A DNA stretch of 64,000 nucleotides. Origin: CAVTJL01 sp963735065. Its GTDB lineage: Bacteria; Pseudomonadota; Alphaproteobacteria; Geminicoccales; Geminicoccaceae. The position numbers were made by a program, and so were the translations under genes. The notes under the pieces are model-generated. The model searched no databases. It had not been told where the DNA came from and saw nothing but the letters and a program-made list of their open reading frames with translations. Where the stretch lies: NCBI GenBank assembly GCA_963735065.1, contig CAVTJL010000004.1, forward strand, positions 1,302,001 through 1,366,000, written 5' to 3'. Shown piece after piece: positions 35,978-44,232 of this stretch. Each line of letters opens with the position of its first letter. The first letter of the stretch is position 1.

Positions 35978-36259
35978 GTGAGCGACCTCTTCGCGAGCGG
36001 GCACATCGTCGACCTGATCCTCGGGTTCATGGTCCTTGAAGGCGTAGCGCTGCTCGCCTACGGCGCGAGAACGGGCAGAGGGCTCGCGCCCGTCGATCTT
36101 CTGATCGGCCTCGTGCCCGGGGCTTTCCTGCTGCTGGCGCTTCGTGGCGCTCTGGTAGCCTCGTCGTGGGGCTGGATCGCCCTCTTCCTCGTGGCGGCTC
36201 TCGTGGCCCACCTGGCCGATCTGCGGCGCCGCTGGCGGAGCCGTCCGCGCTCTCCGTGA
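35978..36259 (+). CDS. Small three-span membrane protein of unknown function
   Basis: This 93-residue hydrophobic protein starts with GTG at 35978. It has three predicted membrane segments: VDLILGFMVLEGVALLAYGA, PVDLLIGLVPGAFLLLALRGAL and SWGWIALFLVAALVAHLADL, and a basic tail (RRRWRSRPRSP). The regular hydrophobic pattern makes coding likely. I do not recognise a named family. It follows the HiPIP gene by 165 bp and ends before a strong inverted repeat. Confidence 0.55.
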   Translation: MSDLFASGHIVDLILGFMVLEGVALLAYGARTGRGLAPVDLLIGLVPGAFLLLALRGALVASSWGWIALFLVAALVAHLADLRRRWRSRPRSP

Positions 36260-36285
36260 TCCTTCAGCAGCCCTGAGGGCAAACA

Positions 36286-36309
36286 GAGCGCTCGCCCTAG
36301 GGAGCGCTC
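36286..36309. terminator. Inverted repeat between convergent genes, possible bidirectional terminator
   Basis: GAGCGCTC at 36286-36293 is repeated at 36302-36309 around an 8-base spacer, so the strand can fold into an 8-bp GC-rich stem. It lies between the stop of the small membrane protein gene and the stop of the convergent DUF3833 gene. No long T run follows, so intrinsic termination is only possible. Confidence 0.42.
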
Positions 36310-36357
36310 ATCTATCGTGCTGCCGGCACTGCACGAACGAGCGGGCGTCATGGTGGG

Positions 36358-36840
36358 TCAAGGCTTGCGAAAGAACAGGGTGACCTGACCGAGCATGATG
36401 GCCAGCTTGCTGACGGTCGAGCGATTGATCAGCACGCCGTCGCCTTGAAGCAGCATCCAGTCGTCGAAGTGGACCCGCCAGGTTCTGTCGCCGATCGCAA
36501 GGCGCATGTCGTATGCCCAGTGCAGGGCGTTGCCCCGCGCCTCGCCGTTGGCGACACCGAGAACGTCGTCTGCGCGCCCCTCGTAGCGTCCATCGCCGAG
36601 GCGCGTGATGCGCCAGATGCGACGCGCCTCCTCGCCGTCGGCGTAGACGAAGTCCTCGACGAGCGTCAGCTCTTGACCATCGAAGCTACCGTCGATGTCA
36701 ACCTTGAACTGACGGCGCACGCGGCCGAAACGGTCCTCGAACAGGCCCCACGCTTGGGTTCGACCCTGGAAGTACGCCTCGGGCCTGAGGGAGGGGCCGC
36801 CGGTCGAGAAGTCATCGAGCTTCATGCCGGTGAGATCCAT
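36358..36840 (-). CDS. DUF3833 family protein
   Basis: This 160-residue product matches DUF3833: RPEAYFQGRTQAWGLFEDRFGRVRRQFKVDIDGSFDG, then LVEDFVYADGEEARRIWRI and HWAYDMRLAIGDRTWRVHFDDWMLLQ, ending with LAIMLGQVTLFFRKP. The fold is probably a lipocalin-like beta barrel. The role is unknown, though related genes often lie near fatty-acid or lipid genes. The start could be the ATG at 36840 or 36825; the frame is open upstream but that stretch has no family similarity. No lipoprotein signal is present in this form. Confidence 0.78.
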   Translation of the reverse strand: MDLTGMKLDDFSTGGPSLRPEAYFQGRTQAWGLFEDRFGRVRRQFKVDIDGSFDGQELTLVEDFVYADGEEARRIWRITRLGDGRYEGRADDVLGVANGEARGNALHWAYDMRLAIGDRTWRVHFDDWMLLQGDGVLINRSTVSKLAIMLGQVTLFFRKP

Positions 36841-37309
36841 CTGGGAGTGTCGCGGTGACGACGCACGGGGAAGGAAAGCGAAGGATTCGATCCGAGCAGA
36901 CGCCCGTCGGTGCTGGTTGCGGGCCGATGGGCCATCATCCGGTATACGGCTTCCGGCAACGCTTGGATCCGCATCAGGCACAAATCGGCGACAATCTTGA
37001 TCCGGGAAGGCGTGGTCAGTTTGGGGGGAGAAAAGGTGTGACAGGTTGGCGGGGTATGAGGCCAACTCCGGACCGTACCACGACCTCCGCCCCGCCCATT
37101 TATCGAAGGCTGGCACAGTTGTCGCCTGGAGGCGTCTCTTCTCGGGCAAGACCCGTTCAGAGCGGAAGTTCTGACCTACCTCCATCTCCTGGCCTGCCAC
37201 CTTCGCGATGTTCCACCTCACATGCGGGCTTCGGTCGGCGAGCAGGGCCATGATGCCGAGCGGCGGATTATCCCGCGCGCCCATTGCAGCACCTTGAGCC
37301 CCTGCCGGC
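36841..37309. other. No supported gene
   Basis: About 470 bp between the DUF3833 gene and an IS256-type remnant. Frames are open in places, but none shows a recognisable family, ribosome site or consistent coding pattern. It is probably the promoter region of the DUF3833 gene plus decayed mobile DNA. Confidence 0.5.
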
Positions 37310-37567
37310 AGCCTCCAGGCTCTTGGTCCGCCGAGCCCAGCGCGGCAGGATCTACGGGTTACACCGGATACGATGCTCGCTCTCGGCCGGAGCGGGGTCG
37401 CGGACCTTGGCCCGCCGCACCTCGACCGCGCCGATCCCGGTCTGAACCGTCCGGTCGGGGCCATGGCCGTGGCGGACGCACCGGCCCCGGCGGTCGGCGA
37501 GCCGTCGATCGACCATCTCGGGCTGCCGAAAGTGGACGACGGTGCTATCCTCGCTCACGGCGACTAG
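37310..37567 (-). mobile_element. Remnant of an IS256-family transposase
   Basis: A minus-strand frame reads VVHFRQPEMVD, then CVRHGHGPDRTVQTGIGAVEVRRAKVRDP. This is the N-terminal DNA-binding part of IS256-type transposases, but about 45 internal residues are missing after the first segment. After a stop, ILPRWARRTKSLEA continues the same domain. The catalytic domain is absent, so this is a dead fragment, and no terminal repeats were found. Confidence 0.68.
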
Positions 37568-37682
37568 CTCTCTTCGAGGTTCCAGCAGGCCGCTTACGCG
37601 CCTCGATACGCCCTGATCTTGACCCGATTTTTCGAATACTGTTAGGCGGCGGATTTCCCGCCTCCGGTTCCCGGTTTGTTTG

Positions 37683-37800
37683 TGCCTGACTTGGTCAGCG
37701 CCGCCGGCGAGCGGACCGGGCTGTGTTTCCTCGGGTTCTTCGCAGCCGCGACATAGAGGCCGCGCCCGCGTCGGACGTACAACCGGATGGCAAGCCGGTG
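37683..37800 (+). pseudogene. Possible decayed N-terminus of a tyrosine recombinase
   Basis: In one plus frame LVSAAGERTGLCFLGFFAAA followed by RPRPRRTYNR resembles the SAM-like N-terminal domain of phage-type integrases (pattern GER..RFL.FF.A...NPHTRRAY.R), broken by stops. No catalytic R-H-R-Y region follows before the bacteriophytochrome gene. The match is short and judged by eye. Confidence 0.3.
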
Positions 37801-37950
37801 GGCCTACGTGAGCGGGTGCTGTTCGCCCTCATGGCTTCTTCCATTGCCCACATCGGGGCGGCGCTCGGCTCGAGGGTGGTTATGTGCAGAACCGCACTTC
37901 TGAGTGCCGCCGCACGAGAAGGCCGGCCGCCGCAATCCGGGAGCGAACAG

Positions 37951-40143
37951 CTAGGCGCGGCCGTTCGATGCGCGGCTCGCGTGCCGGATCAGATGCTCCA
38001 GGAGCTCGGCCGTACGGTCGACGGAGGCGTGGACGCTCTCGAGCTTGTCGGGCACGCCGGCGACGTCCATGCCGTCGATGATCTCGAGCGCCGCCAGCTG
38101 GGCATTGCCGATCACCGACGACAGGAGGTTTCGGTAGAGGAGGTCGGCCTTGGAATCCAGCTGCGCCGGCATGACCCGGTGCTGCCCGATGATCCCCTCC
38201 TGGAACCGCTTTCGAGCGGCCTCGACAGCCTTGCGCTCGGTCAGATCGATGAAAAGCAGGACGAAGCCCAGCACGCGATCAGGGGCGGCGTGCACGGGAT
38301 CGGCGCGCACCTGGAGTGGGCGTGTCTCGCCACTGCTCGTCTTCACACGCACCTCGCCGCGCCAGAGCCGCCCGGAGCGGATCAGCTCCTGCAGGCTGGC
38401 GCGGGCCTCGTCGGCGTCGGCGAAGAGCGGCGGCAGATCGTCGATGCTGTGGAGATGGGTGTGCCCGGTAGGCAGAAGATGCTCGAGCGCGTCGTTGGTC
38501 AAGAGGACGCGACCGCGCGAGTCGAGGATGATCACCGGCTGGTCGGACTGCCGTACCTGCCGGCTGATCTGGGCCAGCTGATCCTGCACGATCAGCGTGC
38601 GCACCGAGTGGAACTGCAGCACAACATCCTTGACCGTGTCGCCGATCAGGCGCGCGGCGCCGAGGTCGGCCGAGGTCCAGGGCTCGGAGGTGCCCTCGAC
38701 CAGCTGATGCCATTGCGCGAACGACCGCCGCGGCGACAGGTCCGACGGATCGGCGCCGATCACCACGGGGCTGAACGGGTTGCCGCCCCAGGTGACGGTA
38801 CGGATGCGCTCCGGTCGGAACCAGACCAGGTAATCACCGGGCGAGCTCGACAGCTTGGCTGCCAGGACGCCGCTCGCCACGGCGCGGAGGTGCGCGAACC
38901 GGGGCTCCTCGAGACCGAGCGAGGCGGTGGCGATCAATGGGCTCCCTTGCTTCCGGTCAAGCCAATGTCCAAGGTCGCGGAGCGGGCGTGTGCCGGGCAC
39001 CTCACCGGCGGTCAGGATCTGTCCATCGTACAGCAAGGCGGCCCCGCCGGCCCCGAGCGGCTGCAGCAGCGCCTGGGTGCTGTCGAACAATGCGCTCCGC
39101 CAATCGCCGTCGCGCATGATCGCCTCCACCATGCGCCGCTCGAGGCGGCGCACGGACAGCTCGGCCTGCGCCTGCGCGAAGCTTTCGAGGGCGGCGATCC
39201 GGGTCGCGACCACCTCCGCCAGCAGCTCAGAGACGGCCCGGAGCTCATAGGAGACGAAACGCGGCTCGTAGTGGTGGCAGGCAATGAGGCCCCAGAGGCG
39301 GCCGCCGACCACCAGGGACGCGACCATCGTTGCCGCCACGCCCATGTTCTTGAGATACTGGACATGAATAGGCGACATGGTGCGCAAGAAGCAGAACGAC
39401 ATGTCCAGATCCCGGCCGGTGATCGGCGACAGGCGCGGGGTCAGGGGCTCGGGTACGGCTTGAACGTCGACCAGGACCCGAACACGATTGCGGATGTACA
39501 GGCGACGCGCCATCTGCGGAATGTCGGACGCGGGATAGCGGTTGCCGAGATAGGCCTCCAGGTCCGGCCGGCGGCGCTCCGCGAAGACCTCGCCGTGACC
39601 CTGGTCGTCGAACCGGTAGACCATCACCCGATCGTAGCCGGTCAGCGCCTCGAAGATGCGCGTGGTCTCGTTCGAGAGCTCGCGCAGCGAGGACGAGCCG
39701 AGAATCGTCTCGAGGGCATTCTCGATGTGCTGGTGCAGATCGATCGGCGGGCCGTCACGCTCGAGCTCGATCACCAGCCCGCCGCCGGGTGGCCGGTGGA
39801 GGAGACCATCGAAGGCGGCAGGTGGCTCGCCGACCTGGCAGCGCACCGCCACCGGAATGGCATGCAGCGGGTTGCCCAGATGCGGGCGGATGCGCGCCGA
39901 CAGATCGCCAGGAAGTCCGTCGAGCGGCCGCTCCAGGATGTTGTCGCCGAGGTTCAGGAAGCGCGCGGCGTTGGCGCTCGTCTGGACCACGACGAGATCG
40001 GGCTCGCGGACAACGAGCAAGGCGCCGTGGGGCTGGATCGAGCCCGCAAGATGGATCTGCTCGCGCTCGCAGTTGGAGAGGTCCGCCTTCCCGAATGCCG
40101 GCGTCGTCTGGGAGCGTGAGGCCAGTCCGGGACTCTCGTCCAT
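37951..40143 (-). CDS. bphP: Bacteriophytochrome (PAS-GAF-PHY-PAS)
   Basis: This 730-residue red/far-red photoreceptor binds biliverdin through Cys25 in LSNCEREQIHLAGSIQPHGALL. The GAF domain has YRFDDQGHGEVFAERR and RYPASDIPQMARRLYIRNRVR. The PHY tongue has WGGNPFSPV and PRRSFAQWHQLV. A PAS domain (about 510-630) and a short helical dimerisation tail follow. There is no histidine-kinase ATPase domain, so output is by protein-protein interaction, as in RpBphP1. It lies 4 bp downstream of ppsR2 on the same strand, an arrangement in which the phytochrome counteracts the repressor. Confidence 0.93.
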   Translation of the reverse strand: MDESPGLASRSQTTPAFGKADLSNCEREQIHLAGSIQPHGALLVVREPDLVVVQTSANAARFLNLGDNILERPLDGLPGDLSARIRPHLGNPLHAIPVAVRCQVGEPPAAFDGLLHRPPGGGLVIELERDGPPIDLHQHIENALETILGSSSLRELSNETTRIFEALTGYDRVMVYRFDDQGHGEVFAERRRPDLEAYLGNRYPASDIPQMARRLYIRNRVRVLVDVQAVPEPLTPRLSPITGRDLDMSFCFLRTMSPIHVQYLKNMGVAATMVASLVVGGRLWGLIACHHYEPRFVSYELRAVSELLAEVVATRIAALESFAQAQAELSVRRLERRMVEAIMRDGDWRSALFDSTQALLQPLGAGGAALLYDGQILTAGEVPGTRPLRDLGHWLDRKQGSPLIATASLGLEEPRFAHLRAVASGVLAAKLSSSPGDYLVWFRPERIRTVTWGGNPFSPVVIGADPSDLSPRRSFAQWHQLVEGTSEPWTSADLGAARLIGDTVKDVVLQFHSVRTLIVQDQLAQISRQVRQSDQPVIILDSRGRVLLTNDALEHLLPTGHTHLHSIDDLPPLFADADEARASLQELIRSGRLWRGEVRVKTSSGETRPLQVRADPVHAAPDRVLGFVLLFIDLTERKAVEAARKRFQEGIIGQHRVMPAQLDSKADLLYRNLLSSVIGNAQLAALEIIDGMDVAGVPDKLESVHASVDRTAELLEHLIRHASRASNGRA

Positions 40144-40147
40144 GAGG

Positions 40148-41497
40148 CTAGCCGGTAGTGGCGCCGTTCTGGAGGTTGCCGTCCAGGCCGTAGCGGCTGA
40201 GCTTCGCGTAGAGGCTCTGACGGCTTAGCCCCAGCAGGACGGCGGCGGCCGTCCGGTTCTCACCGGTCAGCTCGAGCGCGGCCTCGATATAGCGGCGCTC
40301 GACCGCGCCGACCGTGTCCTTGACCAGCTTCTGAAGCGGCGTCCGACCGATCTGGTCGGTACGCAGGTCCAGGGGCGGCGTCAGGCGGTCCTGGGCACTG
40401 GGTTGCGGCAGCCGCTGCCCAACGTCGCGCAGCAACAGCGCGATCGGGCCCGAGCCGCCTGCGGCTTGGCTCGTGGCCGAGATCTCGACCTCGGTCTCGC
40501 TGCCGAGGTCCCCCTGCAGCGTGGTCGAGAACAGGCGAACGCTGCCGTGCCGCCGGACGGCGGCGAGCAGCACCTTGAGGTCGGCACCCGGGCGGCCGAG
40601 CCAGCGGCGCAGGCTCTCGCCGATCACCGCCCCCTTGGCGCCGACCTGGGCGAGCGTGAGGAACGCCTCGTTTGCGTGCCGGATCACGCCGCTGCCGTCG
40701 ACGACCAGGAAGGCATCCGGCAGGCGCTCGATCAGCTCGTTGACCGAGAGCGCATCGTCCTCGTCGCCTGCCTGCTTGACGCCGACCGGCACCAGCTGGA
40801 GCAGATAGACGGGTCCAGGCTCGGAGGTCATCGAGGAGGCGCGCGCCATCCAGGGCGTGCGCTCAGTCCCCAGATGGATCAGGATTGCGGGCGCTTTGCC
40901 CTGCTCGCGCACACGCAGCAGCATCGCCTGGAACGGGTCGCGCTCGCGCGGTGGCAGCTCGAGCAGGAACTCACGGCCAGCCGGCGCCAGGCCGAGCGCC
41001 CGGAGGGCCATCGGGTTGGCCTCGACGATGCGAAGATCGCCGGCGCGGAGCACCAGGACCGCCTCGTTTGAGGCGTCGAACAGAAGCCGGCAGCGGGTCT
41101 CGACCTCGCGCAGCTTCCAATAGTCGCGCTCCATCGCCTGCTGGGCCGCGATCAGGCGCGCCTGAAGCTCGGCGACCGCCTTCAGGCTCTTACCGACCGC
41201 AAGCAAGCCGTCCGTGCCGCCAAGCCGGACGGTCGTGTACTCGACCGGCAGCTCGAGGCCGCTCGGAAAGCGCTGGTTGATCTGGCGGAAGGCCGATACG
41301 CCGCTCGCGCGCACGTTATCCAGCAGGCGCTGGAGCTTGTCACCGGTGACAAGGTCGACGGTCTCGATCCAGGGGCGGCCGATCCAGGCGTCGGTCGGCT
41401 CCTCGGCCAACGCCTCCGAGAGGGTGACGTCCCGGATCACGCCTTCCAGATCCAGGTGGAGCGTAATGTCCGGTCGAGCGAGGCTCATGGCGACCAT
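40148..41497 (-). CDS. ppsR2: PpsR/CrtJ-type repressor, copy 2
   Basis: This 449-residue paralogue of PpsR1 has N-terminal PAS, Q-linker helix (AVAELQARLIAAQQAMERDYWKLREVETRCRLLF), two PAS domains and a Fis-type HTH (RTAAAVLLGLSRQSLYAKLSRYGLDG). The residue before the HTH that is cysteine in copy 1 is tyrosine here (VERRYIEAALEL), so that redox switch is missing. It forms an operon with bphP, as for the PpsR2/BphP1 pair of Rhodopseudomonas and Bradyrhizobium. I chose the ATG at 41497; the frame extends further upstream without family similarity. Confidence 0.92.
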   Translation of the reverse strand: MVAMSLARPDITLHLDLEGVIRDVTLSEALAEEPTDAWIGRPWIETVDLVTGDKLQRLLDNVRASGVSAFRQINQRFPSGLELPVEYTTVRLGGTDGLLAVGKSLKAVAELQARLIAAQQAMERDYWKLREVETRCRLLFDASNEAVLVLRAGDLRIVEANPMALRALGLAPAGREFLLELPPRERDPFQAMLLRVREQGKAPAILIHLGTERTPWMARASSMTSEPGPVYLLQLVPVGVKQAGDEDDALSVNELIERLPDAFLVVDGSGVIRHANEAFLTLAQVGAKGAVIGESLRRWLGRPGADLKVLLAAVRRHGSVRLFSTTLQGDLGSETEVEISATSQAAGGSGPIALLLRDVGQRLPQPSAQDRLTPPLDLRTDQIGRTPLQKLVKDTVGAVERRYIEAALELTGENRTAAAVLLGLSRQSLYAKLSRYGLDGNLQNGATTG

Positions 41498-41647
41498 GGT
41501 TCTCTCACAAAGGGAGGTCGACGATCTGTCAGCTCGCGTGACCTCGCCACGGCGACTAGTGGTCCTTACATAGGCGCTGACAAGGCGATTGTCGCCCCCC
41601 GCGAACACCCTCCTGCCGTCGACGGAGCGTACAACGCTGCCGAGAAG

Positions 41648-41965
41648 TCAGGAAGGCGTATCCGGGACCGGCTGAGAAGCCTCCATGCCTCCCTTGAAGA
41701 CACGGCTCGCGCCAATCGCCTCCGCGCCGACCGTCGTCGGATCCTCGACGCCGAACAGGCCGTCAGGGCTCTCGAACGGACGCATCGCCTGGCGGAGACG
41801 GGCGCGGTCGAGCGCATTCCTGACCGAGCGGGTGTTGGCGAAGCGCGGCTGGCGTGGGCGACGCTCGATATGGTCGCGGAACGCGAGCTCGGCCGTCTCG
41901 CTCAGAGGGCAGCTCTGCTGGGCCAGCATCAGCCTGCCGATCCAGGAGAGCTGTGCGCAGCGTGG
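41648..41965 (-). pseudogene. C-terminal remnant of a CbbX-type AAA+ Rubisco activase
   Basis: The minus strand encodes LMLAQQSCPLSETAELAFRDHIERRPRQPRFANTRSVRNALDRARLRQAMR and ends near GASRVFKGG. This is the C-terminal lid of CbbX, the AAA+ activase of red-type Rubisco (typical FANARSIRNALDRARLRQA). The ATPase core is absent; the fragment stops where IS5-type sequence begins. No Rubisco genes are in the window. It suggests that a Calvin-cycle locus was broken here or that a fragment was carried in. Confidence 0.58.
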
Positions 41966-42009
41966 CGCGAGCAGATAGCTGGTTCCGTGGGTTCTTCGAA
42001 GGTGGAGAG

Positions 42010-42446
42010 CGCATCGTAGCCTATCGCTCGATTGGTCAGGAGACGTTGAACGTCGTGGTGCAGTCTCACTCCGCCTCGTCGCTGGACAAGCTCGCGGAGC
42101 TCATCGACTGGCAGCCGATCGTAGCCTTGGTGGAGCCGCTCTATCCCGCGAGCAGGAGCGAGCCGGCTTGGCCGCCGCTGGCGATGTTCAAGGCGCTGTT
42201 GCTGGCGGCTTGGCATGATCTCTCCGACGTGAAGCTCGCCGAAGCGCTCGACGACCGCGCGTGCTTCCGCCGCTTTTGTGGCTTCTCGAGCAATGAGCCG
42301 CCCGCCGGGTTCTGATTGCGCGTCGATTGGATGGTCGTCTGTTTGAGACGATCACCGCCGACCTCAAGGCGCGCGCGATTACGGTGAAGACCGGCACGCT
42401 GGTCGACGCGATGATCGTTGCATCGGCCAGTGAGGCGGATGGTGAC
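42010..42446 (+). mobile_element. 5' part of an IS5-family transposase gene
   Basis: One plus frame reads LNVVVQSHSASSLDKLAELIDWQPIVALVEPLYPA, PWPPLAMFKALLLAAWHDLSDVKLAEALDDRACFRRFCGFS. After a frameshift and small loss near 42310 it continues LFETITADLKARAITVKTGTLVDAMIVASASEADGDG. This is the N-terminal part of an IS5-family transposase up to the first catalytic-aspartate region. It stops abruptly at the left inverted repeat of an IS256-type element. The C-terminal half is not found on the far side. Confidence 0.75.
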
Positions 42447-43538
42447 GGGACTGTCAGAGTTTCCGTGTGCGGGCCATGACGATGGGAAGGAAAGGACCCT
42501 CGCATGGCACGTCGCAAACCCACAAGCATTCCAGACGAGCTCTTGGATCAGCTCCTCGCCGGCCGTGATCCGCAAGCGGCCCTCGGGCGGGATGGCCTGA
42601 TCGACGAGCTGAAGCGGGTGCTGGCCGAGCAGGCGCTGAACGCCGAGATGGACCACCATCTGGACCGCGAGCCCGCCCGAGGGCCGGGCCAACAGCCGCA
42701 ATGGCTCTGGCCACAAGACATTGCTCACCGAGACGGGCAAGCTGCCGATCTCGGTGCCCCGTGACCGGATGTCGACCTTCGATCCGCAGCTCATCCGCCT
42801 CCTGGCGGATGATGGCGCCAAGGTTTGGCTCCGTGTCATGAACGAGCTCAAGAGCCGGGATGTCGAGGATCTCCTCATTGCCTTGGTCGACGGCCTGAAG
42901 GGCTTTCCCGACGCCGTCACCGCCGTGTTCCCCCAGGCCCAGGTCCAAACCTGCATCGTCCACCTGATCCGCAACGCGATCGACTTGTGCTGCGGGCTTA
43001 CGCGGCCTTCGGCCACGATCCCTGCGCACCCTACAAGGACCGCAAGCCTGTCGCAGCGGCTCTCACGGCGATCTACCGAGCCCAGGACGCCGATGCCGGC
43101 GCTAAGGCCCCAGAAGCCTTCGCCGCCGGCGAATGGGCAGTTAAGTACCCGCCAATCGTCATGGCGTGGCGGCGTCACTGGCCCGCGGTGATCCCGTTCT
43201 TCGCCTTTCCCACCGACGTCCGCCGGATCATCTACACCACGAACGCCATCGAGGCCTTGAACGCCAAGCTGCGCCGCGCGGTCCGCACGCGCGGTCACTT
43301 CCCGAGCGACGAGGCCGCGTTGAAGCTCCTGTCTCTCGTCTTGAACCTGGCCGAGAGAGAGTGGGAAACGCCACCCAAGGAATGGGCCCGGCCAGCTCCG
43401 CTGACATCACTTCGTGGGATCGGGCCTCCGGCCCGATGGCCAAGGCGCAGCTCGCGATCCTCTTTGAAGAGCGCTTCCAAGCCGCCTGAGCCGTCAATGA
43501 TCAACCCATGGCCCGCACTCGGAAATTCTGACAGTCCC
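42447..43538 (+). mobile_element. Internally deleted IS256-family element with both inverted repeats
   Basis: The left end GGGACTGTCAGAGTTTCC (from 42447) and the right end, on the opposite strand GGGACTGTCAGAATTTCC (from 43538), are imperfect inverted repeats. Similarity continues through GTGTGCGGGCCATG and GAGTGCGGGCCATG. The 1,092-bp span is shorter than a full IS256-type element because an internal part of the transposase gene is missing. The 8-bp flanks (left ATGGTGAC, right TGTCCGAG) do not match, so no target duplication is seen and the flanks have probably recombined. Confidence 0.8.
42504..43490 (+). pseudogene. IS256-family transposase, frameshifted and internally deleted
   Basis: MARRKPTSIPDELLDQLLAG begins the protein. 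After a frameshift near 42690 it continues LTETGKLPISVPRDRMSTFDPQLI. A large part around the first catalytic aspartate is missing. WLRVMNELKSRDVEDLLIALVDGLKGFPDAVTAVFPQAQVQTCIVHLIRN, VIPFFAFPTDVRRIIYTTNAIEALNAKLRRAVRTRGHFPSDEAALKLL and a shifted MAKAQLAILFEERF end follow. It cannot make an active transposase. It is a different copy from the fragment at 37.3 kb. Confidence 0.85.
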
Positions 43539-43540
43539 TG

Positions 43541-43770
43541 TCCGAGCGCCTCCACCGAACGCTCCTCGACGAGCACCTGCGCGAGCAGGGCCGCACTGTC
43601 TAGCACGAGACAGTCGAGGAGACGCAGAGCGCGCTATGACGCCTACCTCTTAGGCTACAATCGAGACCGACCGCATCAGGAGCAAGGGATGAGAAGACGC
43701 CTCCCCCTTCAGGCCCTCAAAAGAGCCCTCCCCCCGGCAGACGCGCGGAAGGGAGACCGAGCCACGGACC
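43541..43770 (+). mobile_element. C-terminal fragment of an IS3/IS481-type transposase
   Basis: Just after the IS256-type right end, the plus strand reads LHRTLLDEHLREQGRTV-stop-HETVEETQSAL. After a frameshift it reads YDAYLLGYNRDRPHQEQGMRRRLPLQALKRALP. This is the end of the integrase-core domain of IS3/IS481 transposases (pattern TLLDEHLR..GRT.WYETVEE.Q.DLDAYL..YN..RPH.G.GM.GRTP). Stops and shifts show it is dead. Confidence 0.68.
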
Positions 43771-44232
43771 ATCGCCACCTAAACCCAACCATCCCGCGAG
43801 GAGCGAGCACCGTCAGGTCCATACCATCTCTGTACAAACGGCAACGCTGCCGCACCAACACCCCCTCCCCTTCATGCCCAGCGTCCGAAGGGCAATCACG
43901 CCGCGGCTGAAACCACAGCCCGGATAGGCCAATCCCTCGCAGCCTTGGTGACAGACGCCGTCGCGCCAGCTTCTCGAGCGGATTCTCCGACGTCACCCTG
44001 CGTGCGCCCTGCGGAATCCCGGCTCCCGCCCTGCCCCCCGGTCCGGATTGCTCCAGATAGCAAGACAGGAAGATTAAGCGGAGGGAAACGGAACTCAAAC
44101 AAGGCCGTGACTAGCCATCCGCCCTTGCGCCGAAGCGACCGTCCAACAACCGACAATTAGGCGCAAAAGCCCGACCTTGGTGCGCTCACACGAGGGGGTT
44201 GTATCGCACAGCACCGCACCGACGCTTCACAT
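43771..44232. other. No supported gene
   Basis: About 460 bp between the IS3/IS481 scrap and the leftward NarL-type regulator. I see no recognisable protein, tRNA or repeat. GC content falls towards the right. Confidence 0.5.

Noticed and set aside
37352..37558. A 68-codon hypothetical protein.
   Set aside because: The residues match the N-terminal domain of IS256-type transposases, so it is listed as a mobile-element remnant.
41498..41647. A PpsR operator upstream of ppsR2.
   Set aside because: TGTCAG and CTGACA half-sites are present, but no pair has the 12-base spacing.
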